Assembly: GCA_001414345.1 (NCBI GenBank)
Contig: LLCB01000035.1
Span: forward strand, 186,001-250,000
Source of the DNA: Hymenoscyphus infarciens
Lineage: Eukaryota > Ascomycota > Leotiomycetes > Helotiales > Helotiaceae
DNA: 64,000 bases
Direction of reading: 5' to 3'
This document shows positions 23,924 to 36,900 of the stretch, in pieces; the stretch's first letter is position 1, and the number at the start of each line of letters is the position of its first letter. A program made the translations under genes and the position numbers. A model generated the notes under the pieces. That model made no database searches and was not told the origin of the DNA. It saw only the letters and a program-made list of their open reading frames with translations.

Positions 23924-25569
23924 TCATACATCTTGCTGCTGGACCTTGAAGCCCGTTTTCGTATCTCCTTCGCTCGTAGGCGTGAGTGGGCCTCTTCTCG
24001 ACATCTCGACATTTTCGCTACTTTCTCGCAGTATTTCTTCGTCATCTAGCCGTCGGGCCCCAGTCCTTCGAGTGCTGAATTGACTTCGGTCGTTGTTGCT
24101 GGCGTAATTCTTGGCGTAGTTGGTACTTCGATTTGCGGTGGAGCCACCGAAGATCTTGGGTAGCATACGCACTAGTAAGAGCCGCAGAGAGGGCATACAA
24201 GTGCAGATGATACCTACATTGATTTCGAGATCGGACCACTGTAACAAGTTAGCAGATGTTTTTTCTCGTTGACTCGGGGGCCGAGAGCAGCGAGTCGGGA
24301 TGAAATTTGCTTCTGCCGGCTAAGAATAGGAGTCAAAAGGGGTGAACAAAGGAAAAGGTACATACCACTCCAATATCATAATTATCCCAGGTGGGGTTCT
24401 GAGAAGCTCCAAAGAGAACCAGGGTGCGAAGACGAAGAATTGAGATGATCGTAATAAATGTGCCCACGCTGAACATCAACCCAACTCCTATCTTCTTTTT
24501 CCAATGCAACTGCAGAGAGGCCAATTGAGAGAAGGGTAGGGCGATCATCCAAACGTCGATTGAAATGCTGATAGCAGCGTTCGCCCAAGATATAGCATTG
24601 ATGTTAACGCACCTGCCTTCGTGCTCGCCGTCCCTGCAACAGATTAGCATTCGACTCGGCAGTGGGAAGAAGTGTGTAATACCATCTCTCCCAGTTGTAG
24701 TCGATGGGCTGGCATTGGAAGATGGACGCAAAGACGAATGTAATGGCGACCATAACGTTGAGAACGATTGTTGCGTCTATATACTTTACGACCTTCGCCC
24801 TGGAGAAAATCCTGCGGTAGAATAAAAGTAAACCGATTTTGAGTGTATAAACCTGGGCGAAGTAGAGAATCTCTGCGATGTAGAAGATGTGGATGAAGTT
24901 CGTGATTTCTGGATGGTAGTGGAGTCAGTCTTTGCCGATCAAGAACAGTCTATTATTACATACGATCTGGAAAAACATGCCAGATGTCCTTCCCAATGCC
25001 ATTCTTTGGTAGTTCGTGTCCGAGTAGAACAGAAGATGGGATTCCAGAGAGAAAGGCGACCAAGATAGCATAATCATCGCTGTGTAACTTCCCACCCACC
25101 ACGTAACAAGAAAACATTCGCAAACCGACCATCAAGCCGGAAATGACACCCATTGCGACTACAATGGCCTCGAAACTGGCACTCTTATCGCGAACTGGAG
25201 CGTGGCATAGTTCTCCCGTTATGTTCTTAACGACTAGATAAGTTAGTATGTCTACCCAAGATAAAAGAGGCGAGCCCCTACCAAGAGATTGACGTATCGT
25301 GCACGACGATGCAACACAAGTAGCTATAGTTGCTTGTAACGGTGCATTGGTGCATACACATGTTGTATTCGTCAAGGCACAGCTAGAAGCGGCTACGGAA
25401 GTGACTAGACATTGGAGCTGTTTTTTGCTGATCAGTTGCCGATCTCGATCCCAGATATTGGGGAATAACTTACGCCGCAAGTCGGCAACGAAGCCACCAG
25501 GGCAGTTGCGTCCTCAGCGAGAATTCCTGGCACCAAGGCCAGAAAGAACAGAAATTGAGTCGCCTTCAT
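23924..25569 (-). CDS. CFEM-domain, PTH11-like seven-transmembrane receptor
   Basis: Six exons close in phase to a 436-residue protein: 25569-25474, 25417-25282, 25233-24964, 24908-24683, 24633-24366 and 24238-23924, with GT-AG introns of 48-127 nt. It has a signal peptide ([18 protein letters not shown]). A CFEM domain follows with eight Cys: PTCG, LQC, SSC, TTC, VC, ATC, SSC and [10 protein letters not shown]. The fungal integral-membrane (rhodopsin-like) domain comes next, with conserved [14 protein letters not shown] and a C-terminal Ser/Thr/Arg-rich cytoplasmic tail. Members of this fungal-specific family sit in the plasma membrane and some act in surface or host sensing (PTH11 in rice blast). 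A role here is inferred. All motifs are present; it appears intact. ATG 25569 is chosen because it gives the signal peptide. Confidence 0.9.
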
Positions 25570-28500
25570 GCTCTGTCAAAAGTAGTACATTGCTGTCGGT
25601 TAAACCGTTTCTCCAGTTACACCACAGAAATCCCAATGAAATCCCGCGGACGAGGAGGAAGTTATGTAGATTATGCAATGCCACTAGAGAACCCCCTGAC
25701 TTTGAATTTTCGACCCGCAGGCCGGGGCAACAAAATCGCGGTTCGGAGTGTACCAGCTGGTGGGGTGTCACCACCCGAAGCAGGGCAGGTTCATCTTGTT
25801 TATTGTGACCGGAGGCTGCCCCAAACAACCATCGACCTTGCATAATCTCGCTCAACATCGTTCTACTTCGTCCCAGACTCCCAGGCATAACAATTACGGC
25901 AGAAGCGAAAGGAACACCCATGAAAATCGGCCCAAAACCCTGGTAGCCCACAAAATCTGTAGCGATTGTTATGCCTGGGACGAAGTAGTGTCTATTTACT
26001 ATTCCATCTAGCACTACTATAGTATAGCCGGGAGATGAGCCTATACCAACTAAAATGACGCGTTCCCCAGAAAGAGTAGTTTTCTCCAAAACGGTTGGTT
26101 CCGAAAGGAATCTCTCTAGAAGGCCTCGCAGGGAGCAAGACAATGAAATTGAGGTACTCCCCCCTCAACTGTCTGTCATGTGCAAGCGTAGTCTGGCTGT
26201 GAAAATGTCAGTGTGTCTACAGACAGTTAAAGGGGGGGAGGGAGAGTACAGTAGTAAATCAGAACCCCGTTTAAACTTTTATATTGAGACTCCGAATGGA
26301 GTAGAAATATGGAGACTGGCCACTGGGTTCCACCTTGCGGCAGTTGAGAGCGAAACCAAGTTTTGCTCGGCTCGCAGGTTTCCAACTCCGCGACCCGTCC
26401 AGCCCAGCCCAGCCACTACACCTGAAACAGGAGTAGCGATAGCATAATGATCACCAAGACTTTGTAACTTAGTATGTGAAGAAACCACTCGTGGAGAAAA
26501 TAAAAGAGAGAGTCCATGAATACATGAATGTGTCTTGGTACTCCCATTTGCCTCTGGTGTGCTCGCTCTTGGCGTTTTTTTCCCCTACGATTAGCGTGTA
26601 AGATCTCGACTCCAGTGTGGATTGAAACTAGAGACTTGTAGCCACACGGAGGCCAAATATGAAGAAATGAGATGGCCTTGGTATAGCCTTGGCAGTTGCA
26701 GTCTCGGGCTTGGATTGTTAACGTTTTTACAGGCTTGAGATGATCGCTACAGGGCTTAGAGAGAAGGTGGAGCTTGAGAGGTACAATTTCAAGGCGTGGG
26801 AAGTCTTTTTGACTCTGTTACTATCCCCCCCTTAAGTAAATGTAATCGCACGGACGCTGTGCCATACTAAATGTCTGTGCACTCTACATTTAGTTCCGGG
26901 GGGGGGGGGCTGGAAGGAAACGCATCGTCTCAACCTTCCATGATGAGTAGCATCCCCGGAAGAATCCATAATAATGAGATCCATCCAAGATCCACCCAAG
27001 ATCCACCCAAGATCCACCCAGATCTGTCTCACCCCAAATCCTGGCGACTTTACCCCTCAAAAACGCGATGTGCGCAGATAGATGGAATAAGTATAGAGTT
27101 CAGAGAACGGAAAGCTTATGCGAGCCTTGTGTAACCATTCATCTCTCCCAATCCCGAGAAGTTGGTATGCAGATCTCGAAACCACAACACAACAATGCTG
27201 GAATCCATATCACTCAGTCGGCCGGCGAGGTGGAGTTGAAAAGGTCCAGGAGCCGGAAAGCTTTCCGTTGGTGGTGTTTGCCCAATCCGTCTTTTGCCGC
27301 ACCGCTACGCCCACATACAAGTGAGAGGTGACGGGATGACTGTGCAGCTAACCACTCCGTAATGCAGCCGGAGAGTTCCATCTGTCCAATCAAAGGTTGG
27401 GATGGTCCTGTACCTTTAACGGCAAAGCATCGAAGAAGTGCAGGCCGAATGCTAATTTGCAATAGTCAGCCCAACCTCTTTCATTACGTTGTCGGAAGCT
27501 AAAAGATCGTTCAATGTGACCCTCGCTTCAGCCGTCAATGTTCAAGGAAAGTCCGAATATCTGGACCTATATCATCATAGTAGAAAACGAAAATTGCTCC
27601 CAAAACCCGTGTCATGCACTGCAGACTTTAGTAGCTCGACTATTCCCGAAGACTAAAACAAGACCTACGCTGTTTATCAACACCCTTAGACACCCACACG
27701 TAGACTTCGGCGTAGACCTCACAATCGATCCTACCCAAGAGTCGCAGATCACTTATGCTAGTTGCGTGTTGCCTCTTGAGAACCGCAGAAGATTGCGAGG
27801 ACCGGAAAACTGAAAAGGAGGGTCCGAGCACACTTGAAGAAACGACTGCCGAAAACCAACGCGAAGAAATCGTTCGAGATCCAAGTATTTATCCGACGTT
27901 GTCTTCAGCCTTCATCGACAAACGGTGGTAACCTTATCTGTGAGCACAGACTTACCCCATATCCCCTGCGCGGTGAAGGGGGTGGCGGGAAGTTAAACGA
28001 GATAGCTTTCACCCGGCTGCGTATGGCTGTGTAATACCAGAAGTGCTTTCATCGAGTCGGATGATTATTGTAGTGAGACCGCTCTTGCATCTGGGTGGAT
28101 TCATAGAGCGCCATCGCTATTTTCTAAATCCTCGTGGATTTCCGTATGACTCCTTCAATGATTCATGGCCACGCTTTCGACTCAACTGCGTTTTAGCCGG
28201 GGCGACAGCATTTACAGCGGCACTGTAAGAGTCCAGGGCACCTCCATTTTCCAGCGCCTTAGAACGTAACTTAGACTTCGCACTTAGTTCTAGAAAGATA
28301 AAGACACTACCTAGTAGTATAAGGCCTGTTCGAAGATTCGATTCGTTTGGGCATGGAAAGCCTCCGCGTGAGTGGTGTTTACCGCCGAGATAGTCGTCTA
28401 TTTCCCCAGACTCAGCTAGCAAAGCAGGGCTTAGAGATCCTGAACGGAGTCCGTTACCACCAGGTGTAAGGCCAGATCAAAGACCAGGCCTGTTTTGGGT

Positions 28501-28927
28501 GGGAATCCCTCCATCGGGAATCGGTGGTAGGGAAAATGGCGACACGGTCGTCGACGGGTTGGAAGCTTGCTTATCTAGAACAATTGTTAAATCTTGTGAC
28601 TGAGAAGTAAACTCAATAGCGAAAATTCCGAAACTCACTTTGTAGAAGCGAGGAGCCCAGTGGAGTTGTGAATCTTGTGTTAAGAGATGGCGCTTTATGG
28701 AAGTCGGAGAGATTTTAGGCTTTATCTGCTGGTGATAATTGAGTTGATTGGGATTGACCTAAGTCTTGAAACTGACTAAGTTCACCATTGTTTCCAAAAA
28801 GGGGAAACCTATTTTTCAGTTTAGTAAGCGATCTTCAAGACGAAACAAACATACCGGTCTTCGACATTCATAGTCTTAGGGAACGCCTGCGCCGAGACGT
28901 TACCATCATTTGCAGGATCGGAAGCAG
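25570..28927. other. Gene-poor region between the receptor and the NLR pseudogene
   Basis: Normal composition, many short frames on both strands, none with recognisable domains or consistent splice extension. It contains a run of ten or more G residues near 26890-26900 and a three-copy 11-bp tandem (ATCCACCCAAG) at about 26985-27025. It may contain remnants of the 3' end of the NLR pseudogene or other dead genes that I cannot identify. Confidence 0.4.
26985..27025 (+). repeat. 11-bp tandem repeat ATCCACCCAAG
   Basis: Three consecutive copies of ATCCACCCAAG, the last imperfect. Simple repeat. Confidence 0.7.
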
Positions 28928-31900
28928 TCAAGCAGCTATGTTGCGACCATTGTAAGCCAGACTGCCTGCAATGTCATCTGTTAGAGACTTATCATTGGGA
29001 GTAGCCTCGGTATTGTTCATGTCCAACGGAGGGTTACCGAGAGAGTAGAGTTTTTGTTCTTTACGAAGGCCTTCCACCATGTGAGGTTTCGTACATTGCT
29101 GTCCCATTTTTGATTGAAAGGGTTCCCTCAGTTCGAGCATATTTATAAAGCGACCTCCACAACCCCACCGACCCCCGGATTCTAAATCGCCAGAGCAGAC
29201 ATATGACAGTCCCGGACTCGCATATGTAATGTGTGATAAGGGATTCTGCCTAACTAATGTAGCGTTGACAGAAGCTCCGAAATCGAAAGACGTAAGTTGG
29301 AAACTACTTGAGCAAGGCAAAGAGGACCGACCCGCAAACCTGTTCATTGGAAACTTGCGGGAACGGTTAGCAAGAAACTTTGCCAAAAAAGAGAGGCCGC
29401 AAACCTGTATATGCTGTGTTATAGGGAGAAGGCCTGGAGGGCTCAAAGGTGTTTGGCACGGGTGGAGCGAGTACAGAGTTAGTAGGGGTATGGAAAACTT
29501 GGGTTGGTTCAGCTGGTGGGCCATCATCAGTCTCTGCTGTGAGTTGTCTTGATTCAATTGCGGATTACCAAATTGCGGGGTTGAGTTCAATTGTAAAACC
29601 AGTTTTTTTTTCGGTGGACGAGCTTGGTTTCTCTTGTATCCTTGGAGCTGTTGTTCAGATTTATCCTCTATAGCGGCTCGGTAACCGGCCCAAGTTATTA
29701 GCGACTCGCTTCTGGAATTTGATTGGATCGGCAAAACTTACATGGAGAGAATATAAGACCAACTCTTTCCTGGAGCAATAACTGGCTTTTCCAACCCATG
29801 AATGGGCCTGTTTGGGCTTTGAGAGTTTGATATAGCAACTGCTGAACTTGCTATATAGCATTTGGTGTCCCGGAATTTGTATTTTGCTGAAGACTTGCTA
29901 CATTAGCTGAAACATTGATCTCCTTTTCCTTTTGAGGAGTTGGAGGTGATTCAATGTTCAGTGATCGGATAGCAACCATAAGACTTGACTCATTTTTCCC
30001 ACAGGGTAATGCTTTTCATTATGTCGAATGAGTTGTGACAGAGTAGTGAAGCCTATTGCGAAACAATTGGCATTCCCACAGTATAGTTTTGGTCGATGTT
30101 GTAACTTATGGCTGTCCCTCTGTTACGGAGTACCAAATCCATCGGTACTAAAAGGGCAGCGTAAAATTCGATAAACAAATGCCGATCTACTATAGGTCTC
30201 TGTAAAAGTTGCAAGCCGCTTTTTTTTCAAGCGTGGGGAACATGTGTTTAGCATTTTGGCTCAGAAGGGCCTCTGTTGTCAATAGGTAATTGTTCCTTAT
30301 GGTGCTATGGTGGGCTGGATCCGCATCGCAAGAATTTGAGGATATTTCTGTGTAGTATTTAGTTATATCCCGTTGAAAATAATATAAAGACTTACTTTCA
30401 GCGGGGTTGTCGGGTGTATGGTCTCATCCTAGCGTTTCTCCGAATGGCATCACCTCCAGAACAAAATCTGTCACCAGAGGGGTTTCATTTAATATGTCTA
30501 GATCCAGTGTTGCAGGGTGCGAAGAAGGAAAGGGTACCGATTTTAAACCCCATATTTTCTTTTCTCCAGTCGCAGTATTGCAGGAAGTTGAGACACGAGT
30601 TCTTCAGATATTCATAGCTGATTCTTCCTGCAAAACGATGCATATGCAATAAGATGGCGATGCCAGGCATAGAGTTGCAAGCCCTGCAGCCCTTGGACAA
30701 CCTCTGCCTTGTATATTTCTACAGGGGACGTAAGTTCTAGGCCTGTGTTGAGATAAGACACACAAGAAAAAGCGATATTGAAATAGACATTTTCAACGTC
30801 GATGAATGAGTTTCCTTCTCGATAGTACTTCGCTTTGAGAATATACCTGTACAGATTAGCGGCTGGGTAATACAAATTGAAGGTGCAAGTTACTCTTGAG
30901 CCGAAAAGTGAACAAAATCAAAAGTGTTCGATGGCCCATCCTCAATAAGAGGCCTGCAGTGGTTGAGAATAGCTTTGTCGATTTTTCCCTTGCTCGTGAG
31001 AACAGGAGAACCAGGCTGGAATGCGATACCGTCGTAGCTCTTGACATTCCGACACGAACATGCCATCCACTCGAGAATTTTGACTGATAGAGTACATGTG
31101 TGTATTTATCGGTAGTCTTTGGAGGATTCGTTGACATCTGTGGAAAATCAAAATCTAGCTTAGCCACGAGAGAGGTACTTTCTTACGCTTGGTCAAGGCC
31201 CCTTGGTAATGCCGTGGCTCTTTCTTCAATGTCTGTCTCACTGAAGCAATATCGTAGCTCCTCTACCACTAGCCGTACCCACAGGAACATCCCTAGCGAA
31301 GACCAGCTTCCATCTTTCTCCGTTCATTTAAGACCTACCATTCGCGTTCACCAAAATTTCTTCGATATTGTCGATCAAAGCTCTATTAGAAGTTGGCAGC
31401 CTCTTCATTTTGTGCCTCACATAAAGAAGGATATCGGTTTCAACCTCTTTACGTTTGTCGAAGGACATTTGCGGCTTTCCAGATGGCTTCTCGTCGACGT
31501 AATGATCTTTGCGACTTGATAAGAAGGTATCTTGCACTTGATGAGTGGGGAAAGATAAATGGATTGGATTTCTTTGAGGATTAGCTTTTGGCTTTCTTTC
31601 GAGCCTTCGTCTATTCCATCGATCACAATTCTGACCCGAGGAACAATCTCGAGCATCTGTAGTCCATAGTGAACATATTCATTAGTGATTAGCGATGCGA
31701 GATCTAGATTTGATCTGAGAAGTTGGAGAGCGATGGTCCTCAAGACCTGACCACAAATATTACTCGGGTCCTTACTATTACCAAAATAATAGTAAGTAAC
31801 AATCCCTCGCATCCGCTTCGGATTCGTATTGTGTAAGAGCATATAGCACTTTTCCCTATCGGAAAAATCAATATCACCCGATCGAACAGGTCATGCAGCA

Positions 31901-32859
31901 TACCTGCTCCGGGTTTTCCGTTGAGCCATAACACTGGATTCCTCGTGTTATCTTTTACCCATTCCTTCAATTGTCGCTCAGATGCAATCCATCGACAAGT
32001 TTCATCATGCTGTCGATGGCATAGTCTTTTGTATTCAGTCTCCTGATCTTTATCTCCAACTGACAACCAAGCAATTGAATATTGTAGCTGGGCAAACCTA
32101 GCAGCCTCCTGGGCTCGTTCCTGTTCGAGTTTGATTTCGAGTATGTGGAAGGATGCCGCTTCTCCGTCTATGAAGTCTCGTTGTGCTTGGAGAGTATTGA
32201 TGATGCTTGAAAAACGGCTTCCATAAGCCCTCCAAAGTGATAGAAACAATAAATGCCAGCCTAGTCGTTATCATGAGCGGTTGCAATTCAATTTTGACCT
32301 CTTTTGTTCAGCAATTTGTAGGCTTCGATATGAAAGTCAACAATACTGCCGCATACTGTGGCAACCCCTTTGTCATTGTCCTTGAACGCTTCTGCGTATC
32401 GATCGAGCCGCGGAAGAGCAGAACCAATCTTCGCGTATGCGGAAACAAGAGCCTCGAAAATATCGCGATACTGGCTTGCAATCTGTTGGCATTAGCTCCC
32501 ACTCTCAGAGCCTCGCGGATCATTACCAGACCTTCAACAGGAATTTGATCGGGGCCTGAGTAACTTGCAAGGTGGACAGAGCAGTAAAAGCGGGGTAAGA
32601 GCTCCTGGTACAAACCCAAGCATACGGCAAGAATGGCGTTCCATTGCACAAAACATCAATCGCCGTTTCCTCTCAGCAGTGGTTCGATGCGACGGATATT
32701 TTGGTTGCACTGCCGTCTTCTCTGGCTGCTTTCAATTTCCTATACGGCAACCCAGACATCCTTAAGGCTAGTCGACGCAAACTGGTGGGCATCTTCAATG
32801 GTAACGGAATCCTTCAGCCTTTGGAAAGCATCCACGATATCGCCCCTAGGACTGGCCAT
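28928..32859 (-). pseudogene. Disrupted DUF7708-NACHT STAND (NLR-like) gene with C2H2-like and Gln-rich tail
   Basis: From ATG 32859 the frame reads MASPRGDIVDAFQRLKDSVT then TIEDAHQFASTSLKDVW, the start of the DUF7708 family, then hits TAG at 32742-32740. EIESSQRRRQ, IDVLCNGTPFLPYAW, APIKFLLK, IASQYRDIFEALV, LPRLDRYAEAFKDN and LWLNGKPGAG-KS (Walker A split by an intron) follow in order. Next come YYYFGNSKDPSN, a Walker B-like VRIVIDGIDE, MFLWVRLVVEELRYC, CRPLIEDGPSNTFDFVHFSA, SFIDVENVYFNIAFSCVSYL and VVQGLQGLQLYA. The last parts are a Cys/His segment (about 30175-30010) and a Gln-rich tail. Introns are still recognisable. Lesions include the TAG, a deletion/frameshift near 32664-32672, frameshifts near 31835 and 31480, TGA at 30614-30612 and TAA at 30125-30123. 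Intact relatives are self/non-self or signalling NLRs. The low-coordinate end is approximate. Confidence 0.8.
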
Positions 32860-33950
32860 AACATAACAAAAATGGGGACATAAATCCAGGAACAAGTAAA
32901 CGAGAAGAGCAGGAAACGCATCGCGAAATCAAATCATGTTTGTGCTTCGAGCCTCAGAACCCTTAAGCTGGCTACAGCAGCACGGTAAATGGCGGAAAGG
33001 TGCAAGGCCCCGCTGGGGGCTGAGCTGAAGAGGTTGTGGCAAGAATATCTGCCGTCAGCTGCCACTGGCATTTGTACTTTACGAGAAGGTACAGAACAGG
33101 AACATTTTATTCTCTTGAAATGTGCGGTGTAGGTAGATGTTCAAAATGAAGTCAAGGAGGAGTGGATACTGGTAGTGCCCCAGCTTAACTCGACTCCCGA
33201 CAACACCACTTGCGAAATACCACGAGGTAGTGGGCACTTTTCTTAGACAAAATGTTGAAAAAGAAGGCAGCGATTCCCATTTCGTTCGTAATCCAACAAG
33301 ACATTATCCCCCGCCTCCCCCCTTTTCCCTCTCCATCTCCATCTCCATCTTCTTCTTCGTTCACAAAGCTAACCCCTCAACACCCCCCTATCCTCATCAC
33401 GATAACGCCGTCTTCCGGGGCCAGAAAGCGAGAGTGGCCATGAGTTAGAAGTTGGTGGGGAATTAAGGTAGAGAGATGGCAGATGCATCAGGGGATTTTG
33501 ACATCGGCCCGTAAAGCGTAATACAGCACTTCCTTCGTACATCTACGGTATTGTGACAGCAGGAACGATGCAGGTGGCTTTCTTGTCAACTTAGGGCCCA
33601 AGATCAATTCTCACGCTGACTGTTTGCGAGTTGTTGTCAATCCCTTTCCGGGGAAGTTAAAAATTGGTGAATAGGTACCCTTCAAGTATGCTTCATCGCG
33701 CCCTTTCAGTTGAAGGTGTTTCTTCTCTCCCTTTCTATATCTTCGAAGATCTGTACTGCTAATCGTAAACAAGGTAAGAATACTTCGTGTGTATTTATCT
33801 TTTCAACTCATACAGTCTTCAGAACTTCAACTCCTACAATCTAGCTTATCGAATGTTGTAACAGGAAGGATATATTATCCACCTCCATCCCGACCGCTTC
33901 CGTCTTCGTAATCCACCAATCTACAACCACCATTCCACAATCTAGTCCCA
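32860..33950. other. Intergenic region between NLR pseudogene and histidine kinase
   Basis: No gene seen. It is upstream of the dead NLR gene and downstream of the histidine kinase. It contains pyrimidine-rich TCCATC/TCT runs at about 33300-33365. Confidence 0.45.
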
Positions 33951-36900
33951 TCACTGACCCCAAGCAGGCGGAGGGAGAACCATACCCGGGTCCAAATCCA
34001 GCAATGGCCGCAGGTTCTTCATGAGCACCGGCTTCACCAAAAAGACGTCCACTCCTGCCTCAAATGCATTCTTCTGATATTCCTCGGACGAAAAACACGT
34101 CAAAGCCACAATACGTACCCGGGGAAGGGAATTCTCTTTTTCGAACCGCCGGATCAGACGTGTCGACGTTATACCATCCAGCACTGGCATCGAGATATCT
34201 ACTAAACATCAGCTCATGAGATTTCTATTGCGAAAGAAAGACACTTGCCCATGAATATTATCTTGAAAGATTTGTGCCCGGCTTGATATTTGTGGAGAGC
34301 TTCTAAGCCGTTGACGGCTGCTGTATGAGTTTCCCCAGCCCGTTTCATAAGGTTCACTAGAATCTGTTTGCCAATGGTTAGCATTTCCCCTTTGAAAAAT
34401 GGAGAAGGAATGAGTAATTTATGAAACAACCTTGAGATTTATGGGATTATCTTCCACGAGAAGGATGATAGATCTTGCGACGGGGGCATCCGCAAACCCT
34501 GTTTGCTCAAGGGTGTCTTCCCGATTACTCTCTGATTCGGGACGTGCCGAAATGTTCAGTTCACTAGTTTGTCTTGGAGAGAACGGTCTGGCAATCACAG
34601 TGTGGTCAGAATGATTCGGCGAGTCCATTGGCCCGGACATCGGATCACTGACTTCATATCGTATGGGTGAAACTTCCGAGAACACATATGACTGGGATCG
34701 GCTAACTTTGGATTGCGTTGGTGGCGTTGAAGATGCTTCCGGAAAAGAGGATCGATATTCCAAACATAACCCAAGTGCCCTTGCAAGCTTATAGGGCCCT
34801 ACACTACATAAATTCAATTTTGTCAGTATATTCCCATAATTAAAGGCAAGCCAACACATCTTACGGTTGAGACAAATGAAAGATTCCTTCATCATTGAAG
34901 ACCCTGGGACCTTTGAAAACGTCTTCCAAAACAATCAGGGCTTCCCTTCTTGAAATCTTCTCAGACTGGTTGATTTGAGACTGCAGCCCCAAAAGAATCC
35001 CTCCTCTTGCCTCGGCAATTGATTGAGCTGTTATGACCGTCATACCAAACCATTGCTCTGCAAAGGCAGTTATGGATTCCTTCACGGCTAGTAGTCTTCT
35101 CCCATGAACGCTCATCATCCCGAGATATGTTTCATTCATACCCGGGAGGTGATTAAAGCCTACAAGGCAAAGTGTTAGGCCCCGACACCAAACACCTACG
35201 TCGCGAATCATGAGCTCTCCGGGTGTATTGGGCTCTTGGGGAGCTGATGCCTTCAAAGGAACTGAGACTTTAATGCTGGTGCCAGACCCAAGTGCACTTT
35301 CGATTTTGATACAGCCATCGATATCCGTCACCAACTGCCTTACAATGCTTAGCCCAAGCCCAGTGCCGACCGACATGGGATTGGCTTGAGCAAAAGGCAT
35401 GTACAGCCTATTTGTCAAAAAGTCCCGCGACATCCCAATGCCGGTGTCGTGAATTTCGAGAACGACTAAAGCCATACCATTGGGTTGAACGGGTTCTGGG
35501 ACTCGCAGTGAGACCTTGATGAATCCAGCTTCCGTATACTTCAGCGCGTTACCAAAAAGGTTGGTAAGGATACGTTTCCAAGCGCCTATTTGTGATTCAA
35601 ACAGCCAGGACGACTGTTTTTGTATGTCGAGAACAACCATGACATCGGGGTTCATGCCAGGTGGCGTATGTCTAAGATTTCTTCGCCGAAGCGAGTCCTC
35701 ATTTGCGACCACAGAGCCCCTTGGACGTGTAGTGTGATAGCGGTGGCCAGCTAGGACTCCTTCGACAACGCTTTCCACCAGATTACTGAATTCAAAACAT
35801 GTAATTCCATTCGAAGAGACCAGACCTCCCGGGCCTTGAACTTTTTCGCATTTTGGAATGTGGTTCTTTCTCGAGGTACTCATTCTAGCGTAGTCAAGAC
35901 TTAGAATGGGTCAGTATGGTATTCTCATCTATTACTAACCGGGTGGAGCAAGCAAACATACATGTGGTCCATTGTATCGAGTAAAACCTCTCCACAGGTG
36001 GTCTATAGAATATCTCGCAGTCAGTATTACCATTTCTAGAGTATGTTTGAGGAAAAGGGGGAGGAAGAGGAGTCTCAGTCCTCTTAAAAGAGCCTTAATT
36101 GGGGGAAAGAACTCAGAGAACACCCACCATAGTCCTAATCAACTCATCCTCTTCAATGTTTCTCGCTACGTCTTCCATAGTGTCTAGTGTCGCCAATAGC
36201 CCATGAAGGGGTGTTCTGAGTTCATGGCTGATAGATGAGATGAAATCAGCTTTGGATCGGTCGGCAGTCAAAGCATCCATTTTTGACTTTTCAGCCATGA
36301 TGCAGCTGCCAAAGCCCGCTAAGTATGTGACGTCTTCCGAAGTCAAGATTCTACTTGGATTTTTGGTCCAAGCTAAACTTCCGGCAAAGTATTGGCCCCT
36401 GAGAGGATCCTAGATAATGGGGGAGTTAGTATTTGCCTATCAAGAAATGTCTCGGGATACGGCACAGGATAAATGCTAGGGTTCAGGAATGGTTCCGGAG
36501 TGATTCAGGAGTGATTCAAGAGAAAGGAAGTGTACCCATAAAGGAATGAAAAGTATGGCCCTAGCGCCTGGAAAAAAGGTAGACAATCTATTGCTAAGTC
36601 AGTCTAACTAAAGCGGTCAACGAATGATTGATAAAATCCGGTTACACAATGTATCTTTTCCGTGGAAAATGGAAAGATTTTTACTCACTGATACGACCTC
36701 ATCTGCTCTTTTTCTCTTTCAGACTTCCGTGACTTGCTTTTTGAAGCTGATGGTGCTCCTCGATATTCTCCTTTGGCGGGGTAGGGTTCAATGTCTTCGT
36801 AAAGGAAGGGAGACCCGTCTTCATCGAATAGGAAGATATTTCCATGAGGATATTTACTGAGAAGCCCTTGCAAAACAGACTGTGGTATCGCAAGTTGAAG

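Noticed and set aside
25514..26143. 209-codon minus-strand open stretch upstream of the CFEM receptor
   Set aside because: It overlaps the receptor's first exon in another frame, has no conserved motif and is best read as leader/promoter sequence.
28043..28422. Possible small gene or NLR tail at 28.0-28.4 kb
   Set aside because: Open on both strands with no recognised motif or splice link.
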